Shown here in pieces: positions 8,382 through 15,861 of a stretch of DNA of 32,109 nt. The first letter of the stretch is position 1; every line of letters begins with the position of its first letter. The position numbers and the translations under genes are program-made. The stretch covers positions 1 to 32,109 of the forward strand of contig CALBHW010000044.1 of NCBI GenBank assembly GCA_937893125.1, written 5' to 3'. The DNA comes from an uncultured Clostridia bacterium (lineage in GTDB: Bacteria; Bacillota; Clostridia; Christensenellales; UBA1242). A model generated the notes under the pieces. That model saw only the letters and a program-made list of their open reading frames with translations. It did no database searches and had not been told where the DNA came from.

Positions 8382-9113
8382 TTAGAAATTGCACACGTCG
8401 CTCACCGTCGAAACGGTCAAACCTTTGTTTTGTAAGGTCTTTAAAATGTCATCAAGCGCCTCCGCAGTGTTTAAAGTTGGGTGCATTAAAATAAGGTCTC
8501 CACCCTTTGTTTTTTCAGTTGCTCGCTTAAAAATTGTTTTGGTGTTCTTATCTCGCCAGTCGATTGTGTCAAGCGACCACATTATGGTTTTATAACCTAA
8601 ACTATCCGCAACTTTTAGTGTCCTATCGTTAAAACTTCCCGATGGTGGCGCAAAAAGGTTGGTTTTTACCCCTAAAATTCCTTCTATCAACTCTTGTGTC
8701 ATCACAATTTCATTTCGATTTTGCTCTTCGTTCAACTTTTTATGGTCTTTGTGATAGTAGCCGTGATTGGCGATTTCGTGCCCCTTACTCGCAATTTTTT
8801 TAAGCATTTCGTTGTTTTTCCCCGCCCAACAGCCACCAATAAAAAAGGTCGTTTTGACATTATATTTATCAAAAGTTTCTAGCATACTATCAAGATATTC
8901 CGTTCCCCAATAAACATTAACCATTAAACTTACCTTATCGCTTGACTTATCCCCGTTATAGTAGGCTGGCGACGATACAACATAAGCGTCAGTGGCTAGT
9001 GGCGAAAAAACAGCCACCGCAACAACAGCAATAATTAAGCATGCCAAAATAACATTACATGTAAAATGTACAAATTTTTTTTCGCTTTTAAAATTAAAAC
9101 CAAATATTCTCAT
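8382..9113 (-). CDS. Membrane-anchored polysaccharide deacetylase-like (NodB fold)
   Basis: A membrane anchor (residues 18-40) is followed by an extracytoplasmic NodB-homology domain. Motif 2 is intact (H117-G-Y-Y-H121), as are motif 4 (WSLDTIDWRD) and the late LMHP histidine. The canonical TFDDG, or FDISWG of PdaB-type sporulation deacetylases, reads VNVYWG (65-70), so the catalytic Asp is Asn. RPPxG reads APPSG. It may have altered activity, or belong to a Clostridia subfamily that shares these changes. I choose the ATG at 9113 (243 aa). The longer frame starts with GTG at 9152 and adds 13 unlikely residues. Neither start has a good ribosome binding site. TATAAT at 9120-9125 ends exactly 7 bases before the ATG, which would give a leaderless message. 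Confidence 0.82.
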   Translation of the reverse strand: MRIFGFNFKSEKKFVHFTCNVILACLIIAVVAVAVFSPLATDAYVVSSPAYYNGDKSSDKVSLMVNVYWGTEYLDSMLETFDKYNVKTTFFIGGCWAGKNNEMLKKIASKGHEIANHGYYHKDHKKLNEEQNRNEIVMTQELIEGILGVKTNLFAPPSGSFNDRTLKVADSLGYKTIMWSLDTIDWRDKNTKTIFKRATEKTKGGDLILMHPTLNTAEALDDILKTLQNKGLTVSTVSDVCNF

Positions 9114-9385
9114 ATATTGATTATATGCCTTGAAAAATAAAAAAAAGACCACTCAAATAAATGTTCCAAATGGAATATTTAAAAGTAATCTTTATTTTTA
9201 TTTAATAACTTGTGCTCAAAAAGTTGAACCAAATTTTCACATAAATAGTTCTTAATTGCAAAACTTTTGTCTGCACTAGAAATTACAACCAATTTAAAAC
9301 CTAGCACCAAAACAAGGTCTTTTTACGACTTTGCCCTATCAACTAAGACTAAAAAGTTATGTTTATAACAAAACAAATGCGTCTT

Positions 9386-9706
9386 TTAGCCCCAAATGTT
9401 CCCAGCAAAAATTTTAGCCAAGATAACAAAGCAAAGAACCATACAAGCGATTGCAATAGACAAAATTGTTGTCCATTTTTTCAATCTTTCGTCTTTACTT
9501 AACCCTTTATTTTTTGAATAATAAGTATCCTTAATGCCTGTGATTGAATTGGTTGTATCCCCGCCCTCACTTTCTTGCATAAGAACAAGCACAATAAGAA
9601 CAAGTGAGCAAATTGCAATCAAGCACACCAAAATAAACTTAATAATAGGAAAAGAATTTACGACCCAGTCTGGTCTAATAACGTCTTCACAAAGAAAATT
9701 AAACAT
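9386..9706 (-). CDS. secG: Preprotein translocase subunit SecG
   Basis: SecG is a small partner of SecYE that helps protein export. The 106-residue protein has two membrane helices (about 22-43 and 82-101) joined by a loop. The first helix ends in LVLMQESEGGDTTNSITG, and the loop continues YYSKNKGLSKDERLKKWT, a pattern known from Clostridia SecG. An acidic/tryptophan N-terminal extension (CEDVIRPDWV) precedes the first helix. AGGAG precedes the ATG. It has its own promoter at 9738-9766 and lies at the end of the glycolytic cluster, the usual place for secG in Gram-positive bacteria. The 272 bases between it and the deacetylase start hold only a small TTCCA/TGGAA inverted repeat near 9162 and no gene. 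Confidence 0.9.
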   Translation of the reverse strand: MFNFLCEDVIRPDWVVNSFPIIKFILVCLIAICSLVLIVLVLMQESEGGDTTNSITGIKDTYYSKNKGLSKDERLKKWTTILSIAIACMVLCFVILAKIFAGNIWG

Positions 9707-9737
9707 TTTTACTCCTAATCAAATGAAATCACGAGAG

Positions 9738-9766
9738 ATTTTATCACTTTTTTTTAAAAAAATCAA
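9738..9766 (-). promoter_or_regulatory. Promoter of secG
   Basis: TTGATT (9761-9766) and TAAAAT (9738-9743) are separated by 17 bases on the minus strand. Predicted start is near 9731, with a leader of about 25 bases containing AGGAG. Confidence 0.6.
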
Positions 9767-9782
9767 ATCTTTTTTGCTACTT

Positions 9783-9986
9783 TTAATAAACTAGCATAAG
9801 AACGGAAAAACAAACGAGCGTACAAGCAATATATTTTACCGAAACAAGTGGTTTTGAATTATCATATTTCATCATTTTATAAAAATAGATAATCCCAAAA
9901 AACACACAAAGCGAAATTATTGACTGTCTTGGGTCGCAAAAGAAGTTCGTTCTTAAAAATACTAACAAATTATGCAAAGTCTCCAT
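9783..9986 (-). CDS. Small membrane protein of unknown function
   Basis: This 67-residue protein has two predicted membrane helices (about 22-38 and 49-66) and a basic, polar link (KMMKYDNSKPLVSVK). I do not recognise a family. It is very likely a real gene: an AGGTGG ribosome binding site sits six bases before the ATG, and a TTGAAA-17-TACAAT promoter lies 29 bases upstream. It is placed between tpiA and secG, 76 bases from secG. A role near the membrane or the Sec system is possible from position only. Confidence 0.7.
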   Translation of the reverse strand: METLHNLLVFLRTNFFCDPRQSIISLCVFFGIIYFYKMMKYDNSKPLVSVKYIACTLVCFSVLMLVY

Positions 9987-10014
9987 TTTTCCACCTTTAA
10001 ATCTTTACACTGAT

Positions 10015-10043
10015 ATTGTAATATACTTTTATAAAAATTTCAA
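10015..10043 (-). promoter_or_regulatory. Promoter of the 67-aa membrane protein
   Basis: TTGAAA (10038-10043) and TACAAT (10015-10020) are 17 bases apart on the minus strand. Predicted transcription starts near 10008. Two direct repeats of TTATTAGAC (+ strand, 10069 and 10087) lie just upstream. Confidence 0.65.
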
Positions 10044-10068
10044 TACCCATTTTTTTTGTAGTTTACTC

Positions 10069-10095
10069 TTATTAGACGACATCTTTTTATTAGAC
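10069..10095. repeat. Direct repeats TTATTAGAC x2
   Basis: TTATTAGAC occurs at 10069-10077 and 10087-10095, an 18-base period, 26 bases upstream of the -35 box of the small membrane gene. It could be an activator site. Further upstream, 10125-10146 holds a perfect 8-bp AT-rich hairpin (TTAAGAAT/ATTCTTAA). The remainder of 10096-10265 shows no gene. Confidence 0.35.
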
Positions 10096-10265
10096 CAAAA
10101 CAAAAACGGACTTATGCAAGTTATTTAAGAATGTAAAGATTCTTAATAAAATGGTACTTACTTTGGGTATTATTTTTGATTGTTCTCTTTTTAAAACGCA
10201 AAATCACCCCTAAAAACCTCTATTTTCGTACCAAAGGGCTACATTTGACTTGATTTTTGCTTAAA

Positions 10266-11036
10266 CTATTTTTTAGGTACAGTCTTACCAAACGCTTCCG
10301 ATATCGCCGAAAATTTGACGGGGTCAAGTGATGCTCCACCGACAAGCACACCGTTTAAGTTTGCAATTTTTGCGATGTCTTTTATGTTACTTTCATTGAC
10401 ACTTCCGCCATAAACAATTGAAACTTCGTTTGCGACCTTTTCGTCATAAAGGTTACAAATTATTTTTCTTATAAGTTTTAATGTTTTTTCAATAACAGCA
10501 TTTGTCGCAACGACGCCCGTTCCAATCGCCCAAACTGGTTCGTACGCAAAAACAATATGACCAAGTTCGTTTCCATAAATATTGTTTAGCGCACCCGTAA
10601 TTTGGGTTGTAAGTGCCGATTCCGTCAAATTGTTTTTCTTATCATAAACACTTTCCCCAAAGCAAAAAACACACATAAGTCCCGCTTTTAGAGCCTTTTG
10701 GATTTTTTTATTTATAGACGCGTCCGTTTCATTAAAATAGCTTCTTCTTTCGCTATGTCCAATAATAACTGCACCCGCCCCAACATTTGACACCATTTCA
10801 GCGTTAATTTCACCTGTAAATGCTCCGAAGCCGTTTTCATTTATGTTTTGCGAAGCAATTACAACGCCACTTCCTTTTGTTTCCTTGACCGCCGTTTTTA
10901 TTGACACACTAGGCACAGCCAAAACGACTTGCGAAGTAACATCTTTTACTTTTGGCAAAAGTTGCTCAATATAAAATTTAACATCTTTGTCGACTTTATT
11001 CATTTTAAAATTGGCAATAACATATTTTTTTGGCAT
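10266..11036 (-). CDS. tpiA: Triosephosphate isomerase
   Basis: This glycolytic enzyme interconverts dihydroxyacetone phosphate and glyceraldehyde 3-phosphate in the cytoplasm. The catalytic residues are all present: N9 and K11 (ANFKMN), H94 (GHSERR) and E166 (AYEPVWAIGTG, the flexible loop). The phosphate-binding YGGSVN and LVGGASL motifs follow. At 256 residues it has the usual length. AGGAG precedes the ATG. Upstream are gpmI and pgk, the standard cluster, although here gpmI comes before tpiA. A 215-base gap to gpmI contains a candidate promoter, so tpiA may be transcribed partly on its own. Confidence 0.98.
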   Translation of the reverse strand: MPKKYVIANFKMNKVDKDVKFYIEQLLPKVKDVTSQVVLAVPSVSIKTAVKETKGSGVVIASQNINENGFGAFTGEINAEMVSNVGAGAVIIGHSERRSYFNETDASINKKIQKALKAGLMCVFCFGESVYDKKNNLTESALTTQITGALNNIYGNELGHIVFAYEPVWAIGTGVVATNAVIEKTLKLIRKIICNLYDEKVANEVSIVYGGSVNESNIKDIAKIANLNGVLVGGASLDPVKFSAISEAFGKTVPKK

Positions 11037-11057
11037 ATCTCAACTCCTTTTTTATTT

Positions 11058-11166
11058 GCCCTAATCTTACTTTTTAGCCCAAAAACTACTAAATTTTGTG
11101 CCAAAAATTATTTTAACAACAAGTTTTTTAATTTAACAAGTTGTTTTTCGCCTAATCTTCACTTTT
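11058..11166. repeat. Imperfect direct repeats upstream of tpiA
   Basis: CCTAATCTT, with similar flanks (GC before, ACTTTT after), occurs near 11059-11067 and again at 11151-11159. The copies bracket the candidate tpiA promoter. They might be regulator sites or the trace of a duplicated promoter segment. Confidence 0.3.
11110..11139 (-). promoter_or_regulatory. Candidate promoter of tpiA
   Basis: TTGTTA (11134-11139) and TAAAAT (11110-11115) are 18 bases apart on the minus strand. Predicted start is near 11103, with a leader of about 67 bases. Confidence 0.4.
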
Positions 11167-11251
11167 CTTAAATTTATTTTTTTATCAATCAATAATTTAG
11201 TTTTCCAAAGTTTGAAATAACTTTTTATTTGTTTTTTTCTAAACAAATAGG

Positions 11252-12778
11252 CTACTCAAACAAGTCGCGCCCCGTCATCTCTTTTGGCACTTTAATATTC
11301 ATAAGGTTCAAAAGAGTAGGCGCAACATCAGCAAGCGTGCCGTCTTTTCTAAGTTTCCTATTTTTATCCACTCCAAAGACAAAAAGTGGAACAACGCTAG
11401 TTGTGTGCGAAGTGTTAGGTGACCCATCAAGATTAACCATAATATCCGCATTCCCGTGGTCAGCAGTTACAATTCCCTGCCCGCCACGCTCCAAAATAGC
11501 GTCGACAACGCGCTTCATTTGCGTATCAACAACCTTTACTGCCGTTCTAGTTGCCATTTTGTCTCCGCTATGCCCGACCATATCGCAATTTGCAAAATTT
11601 ATTGCAATAAAATCATATTTATCCATAACTTCAAGCGCTTTATCCGCTATTTTTTCTGCCGACATTTGTGGAAAACTCGCGTAACTTTGCATTTTTTCGC
11701 TATTTATTAGTACTCTATCTTCGCCAGGGTAACAATCTTGCTTGCCGTCATTAAAGAAAAATGTCAAATGAGCATATTTTTCCGTTTCCGCGATTTTAAC
11801 TTGCTTTAAGCCTTTTTTACTTATAACTTCGGACAAGATATTCTTCATTTTTTTTTGTCTATACGCAACATGGACTTTTTTAAAACTTTCGTCATACTCA
11901 GTCATTGTGACAAAATATAGGTTAAGTTTTTTGACAAAATCAAGGTCGTTGTCCTCTGCCATAACATATGCAAGCTGTCTTTCTCTATCCGTCCTAAAAT
12001 TATAGGATATGACCGCGTCGCGACTATTTATAAGTCCCAAAGGCTCGCCTTTTTCGTTAGTTAAACAAATAGGCTTTATAAATTCATCCGTCTCGCCCTT
12101 GTTGTACGCGCTTTCAATTGCTTTATGGTAGTCTACAAACTTTTCACCTTTTCCAGAGACCCAAAGGTTGTAGGCAAGTTCATTCCTATTATAGTTTTTA
12201 TCCCTGTCAAAAGCGTAAAAACGCCCCACAATTGACGCAATTTTACCGCATTTTTTGCGTTTAGTGTACTTTTCGACTTGTTCTAGGTACTTAATAATAC
12301 TTTTTGGATGCGTGTCCCTTCCGTCACCCACAAAGTGAATAAAAACATTATAAAAATCGTTTTCTTTACACATATCAATGAGCGCTAAAAGGTGGTTTAT
12401 GTGCGAGTGTATCCCGCCATCGCTTGGAATACCTATAAGGTGCAGTGCCTTGTTGTTTTTCTTGCAGTAGTCAATAGTCTTTAAAAATTCTTTATTCTTA
12501 AAAAACTCGCCCGACTTTATGTCTTTATCAATTTTTACAAGCATTTGATAACTAACGCGACCACTTCCAAGGGTTATATGTCCAACTTCGCTTGTTCCCG
12601 CTTGTCCTTTTGGAAGCCCCACATATTCTTCACTTGCGCGGATAAAAGTATGTGGGAATCTTTTTTCGTAATTTCTAAAATTTTCCGTATTTTCTTTAAT
12701 TATTCCACTTTTTTCATAATCTTTTGGCTTGCCGTAGCCGTCCAAAATTATGAGTGCCGTTAACTTACTTTTTCTCAT
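11252..12778 (-). CDS. gpmI: 2,3-bisphosphoglycerate-independent phosphoglycerate mutase
   Basis: This manganese enzyme converts 3-phosphoglycerate to 2-phosphoglycerate through a phosphoserine intermediate. It belongs to the alkaline phosphatase superfamily: LIILDGYG with metal-binding D13, and the nucleophile S63 in QAGTSEVGH, where the usual Asn before Ser is Thr. The phosphotransfer half ends with TADHGNAD and PNTSHTTSVVP. The inserted transferase domain has HFVGDGRDTHP and GRFYAFDRDKNYNR. At 508 residues it is full length. The site AAAAGGG precedes the ATG, and the gene begins 15 bases after pgk ends, so the two form an operon. Past its stop codon, 11227-11248 forms an 8-bp hairpin without a T-run. 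Confidence 0.98.
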   Translation of the reverse strand: MRKSKLTALIILDGYGKPKDYEKSGIIKENTENFRNYEKRFPHTFIRASEEYVGLPKGQAGTSEVGHITLGSGRVSYQMLVKIDKDIKSGEFFKNKEFLKTIDYCKKNNKALHLIGIPSDGGIHSHINHLLALIDMCKENDFYNVFIHFVGDGRDTHPKSIIKYLEQVEKYTKRKKCGKIASIVGRFYAFDRDKNYNRNELAYNLWVSGKGEKFVDYHKAIESAYNKGETDEFIKPICLTNEKGEPLGLINSRDAVISYNFRTDRERQLAYVMAEDNDLDFVKKLNLYFVTMTEYDESFKKVHVAYRQKKMKNILSEVISKKGLKQVKIAETEKYAHLTFFFNDGKQDCYPGEDRVLINSEKMQSYASFPQMSAEKIADKALEVMDKYDFIAINFANCDMVGHSGDKMATRTAVKVVDTQMKRVVDAILERGGQGIVTADHGNADIMVNLDGSPNTSHTTSVVPLFVFGVDKNRKLRKDGTLADVAPTLLNLMNIKVPKEMTGRDLFE

Positions 12779-12793
12779 TTTTCCCTTTTAATT

Positions 12794-13978
12794 TTATTCT
12801 TTCACGTCATCAATAACTTCAAGCCCAGGAAGATCCTTTCCCTCAAGAAGCATTAAACTCGCCCCACCACCAGTTGACAAGTGGTTGACACATTTACTAT
12901 ACCCCGCTTTAACAACCGCAGCCGCACTATCTCCACCGCCAACAAAACTAAACGCGTGCGTGCGCGCGACATATTTAGCAATTTTACGCGTACCTTTTTC
13001 GTACATTGGATTTTCAAAAACGCCCATAGGTCCGTTCCAAACAACCGTCCCTGCTTTTTTGATATATTTTTTGAAAAGTTTGATCGTCTTTGGGCCAATG
13101 TCAAGCCCCATATAATCATCTGGAATTTCGTCTGACAAAAATCTCTTTGGCTTGTCTTTTGACTCTAAACTTGTGTTACAAATATTGTCAATTGGTAGAA
13201 TAATTTTCGCGCGACTATTCTTTGACATCTCAAGAAATTTTTTACACAAATTTTCGTCATCAACAATAGATTTCCCGACGCGACCGCCGTTTGCCTTTAC
13301 AAAAGTATAAGCCATTCCGCCACCAACCAAAATCGTATCCGCTTTATCAAGGAGATTCTCAATTACAGGGATTTTATCCTTAATTTTTGCCCCGCCTAGC
13401 ACTGCCACAAGTGGACGCGTTGGATTTACAAGAACATTTGAAATGACTTTTAACTCCTTATTTATCAAAAAGCCAATAGCATTTGGAAGAAGTTTTGCAA
13501 CCCCATATGTCGACGCGTGCTTTCTATGCGCAGTTCCAAAAGCGTCATTAACATAGATATCCGCAAGACTTGCAAGTTCTTTACAAAACGACTCGTCGTT
13601 TTCTTCTTCGCGCTTGTCAAAACGCAAATTTTCGAGCACGACAATATCGCCTTTTTCCATATTTTTTATTTTTTCTTTTGCATCTTTTCCGACCGTGTCA
13701 GTTGCAAAAGTCACTTTGTTTTTTACAAGTTGAGAAAGTTTGTCCGCAACAGGTTTTAAAGAATATTTTTCATCAACTTTTCCGTCGGGTCTCCCAAGGT
13801 GCGAACAAATAATTACTTTTGCGCCCTTTTCGCAAAGATAGTTAATTGTCGCCAAACTTTCCATAATTCGCGTGACGTCCGTGATTTTATGAGTGTCCTT
13901 ATCCATAGGAACATTGAAATCAAGTCTAAGAAGAACTTTCTTATTTTCGACGTCCAAATCTTTTATTGTTTTTTTCAT
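12794..13978 (-). CDS. pgk: Phosphoglycerate kinase
   Basis: This enzyme transfers phosphate from 1,3-bisphosphoglycerate to ADP in glycolysis. Motifs in order: RLDFNVP (substrate), HLGRPDG, ENLRFDKREEEND, GGAKIKDKI (nucleotide site), NGPMGVFE and FVGGGDSAAA, ending with STGGGASLMLLEG. I start it at the ATG at 13978 (394 aa, normal length). A TTG four codons upstream overlaps the weak GGGG site and is unlikely to be used. It heads the pgk-gpmI operon. The upstream gap carries an extended -10 promoter and an inverted repeat at the predicted transcription start. No gapA is next to it in this window, although gapA often precedes pgk in Firmicutes. Confidence 0.98.
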   Translation of the reverse strand: MKKTIKDLDVENKKVLLRLDFNVPMDKDTHKITDVTRIMESLATINYLCEKGAKVIICSHLGRPDGKVDEKYSLKPVADKLSQLVKNKVTFATDTVGKDAKEKIKNMEKGDIVVLENLRFDKREEENDESFCKELASLADIYVNDAFGTAHRKHASTYGVAKLLPNAIGFLINKELKVISNVLVNPTRPLVAVLGGAKIKDKIPVIENLLDKADTILVGGGMAYTFVKANGGRVGKSIVDDENLCKKFLEMSKNSRAKIILPIDNICNTSLESKDKPKRFLSDEIPDDYMGLDIGPKTIKLFKKYIKKAGTVVWNGPMGVFENPMYEKGTRKIAKYVARTHAFSFVGGGDSAAAVVKAGYSKCVNHLSTGGGASLMLLEGKDLPGLEVIDDVKE

Positions 13979-13999
13979 TTTTTTCCCCAAATCAAATTA

Positions 14000-14029
14000 T
14001 TGTAGATTTCCTACAAATATATTTTACCA
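14000..14029 (-). promoter_or_regulatory. pgk promoter (extended -10) with inverted repeat at +1
   Basis: TGG-TAAAAT (14021-14029) is an extended -10 on the minus strand; the -35 is poor. Predicted transcription starts near 14014. Bases 14000-14016 form TTGTAG-N5-CTACAA, a 6-bp inverted repeat covering the start site. It could be a repressor operator or a 5' hairpin in the message. Confidence 0.45.
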
Positions 14030-14125
14030 ATTTGTTAAAATTTTGTACATAAAATTGACACGGTTTTTGAAAAAAATGTTAATTATTTTGTATTTTTTAA
14101 ACTTTTCGCTATGATTTTATATATG

Positions 14126-14650
14126 TTATAAAATAATCTTTCTATTCTCTTTTTCCTTTCCTATAAAAATTGTAATTGTTTTTTCTTTCCTAACCCACAA
14201 ACTTTCTTCTTCAATGTCACTTAAAACAATTAGGCTACAACTATTTTTATTAAAAAAAGTCGACTCAAAACAAATTTTAAATTTTTCCTTTTCAAAATCA
14301 AAAACAAAATCCTTTTTTATAAAACTTTCTCCAAAAACATACACTTGATTGCGAGTTCTAAAAACAGCATTTTGCTCCCTTTTCCCATCAACAATGCAAT
14401 AAAAGCAACAAATATAAATATTATCGTCTCTTTTAATATCCCGAAATTCACTTAAAAAACTACTTATTTTTTTATTTCCAAAAATACATTCTTCGCACAT
14501 CTCACCTTTTATAAGGTTATGTTTTTGCGTATTATGCTTTGATTTTTCAAAATAGAAAGCCTTTAAGGCATCCGACAAGTCAATTTCAGGCGTTTTATCG
14601 CAAAAAGGCAAAACAATTATTTTACTTTCGTTTTTATTTATCTCAATCAT
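14126..14650 (-). CDS. Uncharacterised protein, 174 aa
   Basis: I do not recognise a family with confidence. The protein is soluble, with no signal or membrane helix, and holds eight cysteines, including C-E-E-C (about 52-55) and C-C-x2-C in IYICCFYCIV (about 80-84). The order of strands (IYICCFYCIVDGK, then NQVYVFGES, then FKICFEST, then SLIVLSDIEEE) faintly recalls part of a nitrilase fold, but the catalytic Glu-Lys-Cys set is not apparent, so I do not claim it. The frame opens with GTG at 14653, but the ATG at 14650 is preferred. There is no Shine-Dalgarno sequence. A TTCACA-16-TACAAT promoter ends 7 bases before that ATG, predicting a leaderless message. It lies between dusB (with terminator) and pgk. 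Confidence 0.6.
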   Translation of the reverse strand: MIEINKNESKIIVLPFCDKTPEIDLSDALKAFYFEKSKHNTQKHNLIKGEMCEECIFGNKKISSFLSEFRDIKRDDNIYICCFYCIVDGKREQNAVFRTRNQVYVFGESFIKKDFVFDFEKEKFKICFESTFFNKNSCSLIVLSDIEEESLWVRKEKTITIFIGKEKENRKIIL

Positions 14651-14656
14651 CACATC

Positions 14657-14684
14657 ATTGTATGCTTTTTTTTGAAAATGTGAA
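14657..14684 (-). promoter_or_regulatory. Promoter of the 174-aa protein, predicted leaderless
   Basis: TTCACA (14679-14684) and TACAAT (14657-14662) are 16 bases apart on the minus strand. Counting 7 bases from the hexamer places transcription start on the A of the ATG at 14650. Confidence 0.5.
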
Positions 14685-14803
14685 AACTAAGTTTTTTGTA
14701 AAATCATCTTAATCTCACTGTCACCACTAAATTTAATAAACGTCAACATCTTTTGCTCATAAAAACACTTATTGTAAAAATATCTATCAAAAAAGTCACT
14801 CAC

Positions 14804-14837
14804 AAATAAAAAAGTGTCGCTTACGAAAACAACACTT
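14804..14837 (-). terminator. Terminator overlapping the end of dusB
   Basis: An 11-bp stem (14812-14822 with 14827-14837, including G-T pairs) with a 4-base loop is followed on the minus strand by TTTTATTT. The dusB stop codon (14821-14823) lies at the stem-loop boundary. Confidence 0.8.
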
Positions 14838-15738
14838 CTTCTATTTCTTTAATATTTTTAGCAACCGCTATTCTTTTCCTTTTTTCAACGCCTCCACTTT
14901 CGCCTAGTGTATAAGAAAGCGCGTGACGTTTAAAAATATTTGTTATATCTTTTTCGCCATAGTACTCACGCAAAATTTTTAGGTGCAACCGTGCTATTTC
15001 TTCCTTATTCATCTTAACATCTTTTCCAAGAAGTAGACTAAAAATCTCAGGGCAACCGACCGCTTTTCGCCCAATCATAACACCTTTTACACCTGTTGCT
15101 ATTGCCTTATTAAAGGTTTCTTTATCAACAATATCGCCACTTGCAATAACAGGGATATTGACCGCTTGCACAACTGCTTTTAGGTCGTCAAAATCAACTT
15201 GACCGCTGTACGCTTGTTCCTTTGTTCGTGGGTGGTAAGTGATAAAACTTGCCCCCGCCCTTTCGCACATTTTTGCGAACTCTTTAGCCACATCATCGTG
15301 CGCGCCGTAGCCTTTTCGAAATTTCACACTTACAGGTTTTCCCCACGCTTTTACGCAAGTTGAAATAATTTCTTCCGCCAACTTAAAATCTTTTAAAAGT
15401 GCGCTTCCTTCGCCATTTTTTACAATTTTTGGTGCTGGACACCCCATATTTATGTCTAAAATATCAAAATTGTCTATTGCTCCACTTTTTATGACCGCTT
15501 CAAAAATTTTTGGTTCGTGTCCAAAAAGTTGCACACACTTTGGACTTTCTCCTTCAAACGTTGTCAACATTTCTTTCGTCTTTTTTGAATCATAAAATAG
15601 TCCTTTGACGCTTATCATTTCTGTGCTTGTTAGCCCCGCGCCAAAAAACTTACAAAGTTTTCTAAAACTCACATCCGTCACACCCGCCATAGGTGCTAAA
15701 AAGATGTTACTATCAAAATGAATATTTCCAATGTCCAT
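14821..15738 (-). CDS. dusB: tRNA-dihydrouridine synthase
   Basis: This FMN-dependent enzyme reduces specific uridines in tRNA. The TIM-barrel N-terminus has LAPMAGVTD and the catalytic cysteine is C100 in NMGCPAPKIVKNGEGSALL. The FMN/tRNA-contact segment normally reading HGRTREQxYSG is HPRTKEQAYSG. IASGDI and GVMIGRKAVGCPEIF bind FMN phosphate. At 305 residues the protein is slightly short at the C-terminal helical domain. The subtype (DusB or the Firmicute Dus1/Dus2 forms) cannot be fixed by eye. The ATG at 15738 has no close Shine-Dalgarno sequence. Instead a TTGAAA-17-TAAAAT promoter puts transcription start at the ATG. Confidence 0.93.
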   Translation of the reverse strand: MDIGNIHFDSNIFLAPMAGVTDVSFRKLCKFFGAGLTSTEMISVKGLFYDSKKTKEMLTTFEGESPKCVQLFGHEPKIFEAVIKSGAIDNFDILDINMGCPAPKIVKNGEGSALLKDFKLAEEIISTCVKAWGKPVSVKFRKGYGAHDDVAKEFAKMCERAGASFITYHPRTKEQAYSGQVDFDDLKAVVQAVNIPVIASGDIVDKETFNKAIATGVKGVMIGRKAVGCPEIFSLLLGKDVKMNKEEIARLHLKILREYYGEKDITNIFKRHALSYTLGESGGVEKRKRIAVAKNIKEIEEVLFS

Positions 15739-15744
15739 AATCTT

Positions 15745-15773
15745 ATTTTATCAAATTTCCTCACCCTTTTCAA
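15745..15773 (-). promoter_or_regulatory. Promoter of dusB, predicted leaderless
   Basis: TTGAAA (15768-15773) and TAAAAT (15745-15750) are exactly 17 bases apart on the minus strand. The seventh base after the -10 is the A of the start codon at 15738. AGGAAA further upstream lies between the two boxes and cannot be in the transcript. Confidence 0.65.
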
Positions 15774-15861
15774 CACTTTTACGCGCCATTTGTTTTTTAT
15801 TTTTTGACTTTAAAAGACAAACATTTTACATAAAACAATTTTAGCCATAATAATCAAAAAA

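Noticed and set aside
9987..10265. Possible small RNA or tRNA in the second largest gap
   Set aside because: No cloverleaf, no T-loop sequence and no GC-rich stems. Only short AT-rich repeats and a promoter were found.
11229..11684. 151-codon open frame on the plus strand opposite gpmI
   Set aside because: Antisense shadow of a highly conserved enzyme. No ribosome binding site.
14114..14134. Inverted repeat ATTTTATA/TATAAAAT at the end of the 174-aa gene
   Set aside because: Only A-T pairs and no T-run after it, so not supportable as a terminator in such AT-rich DNA.
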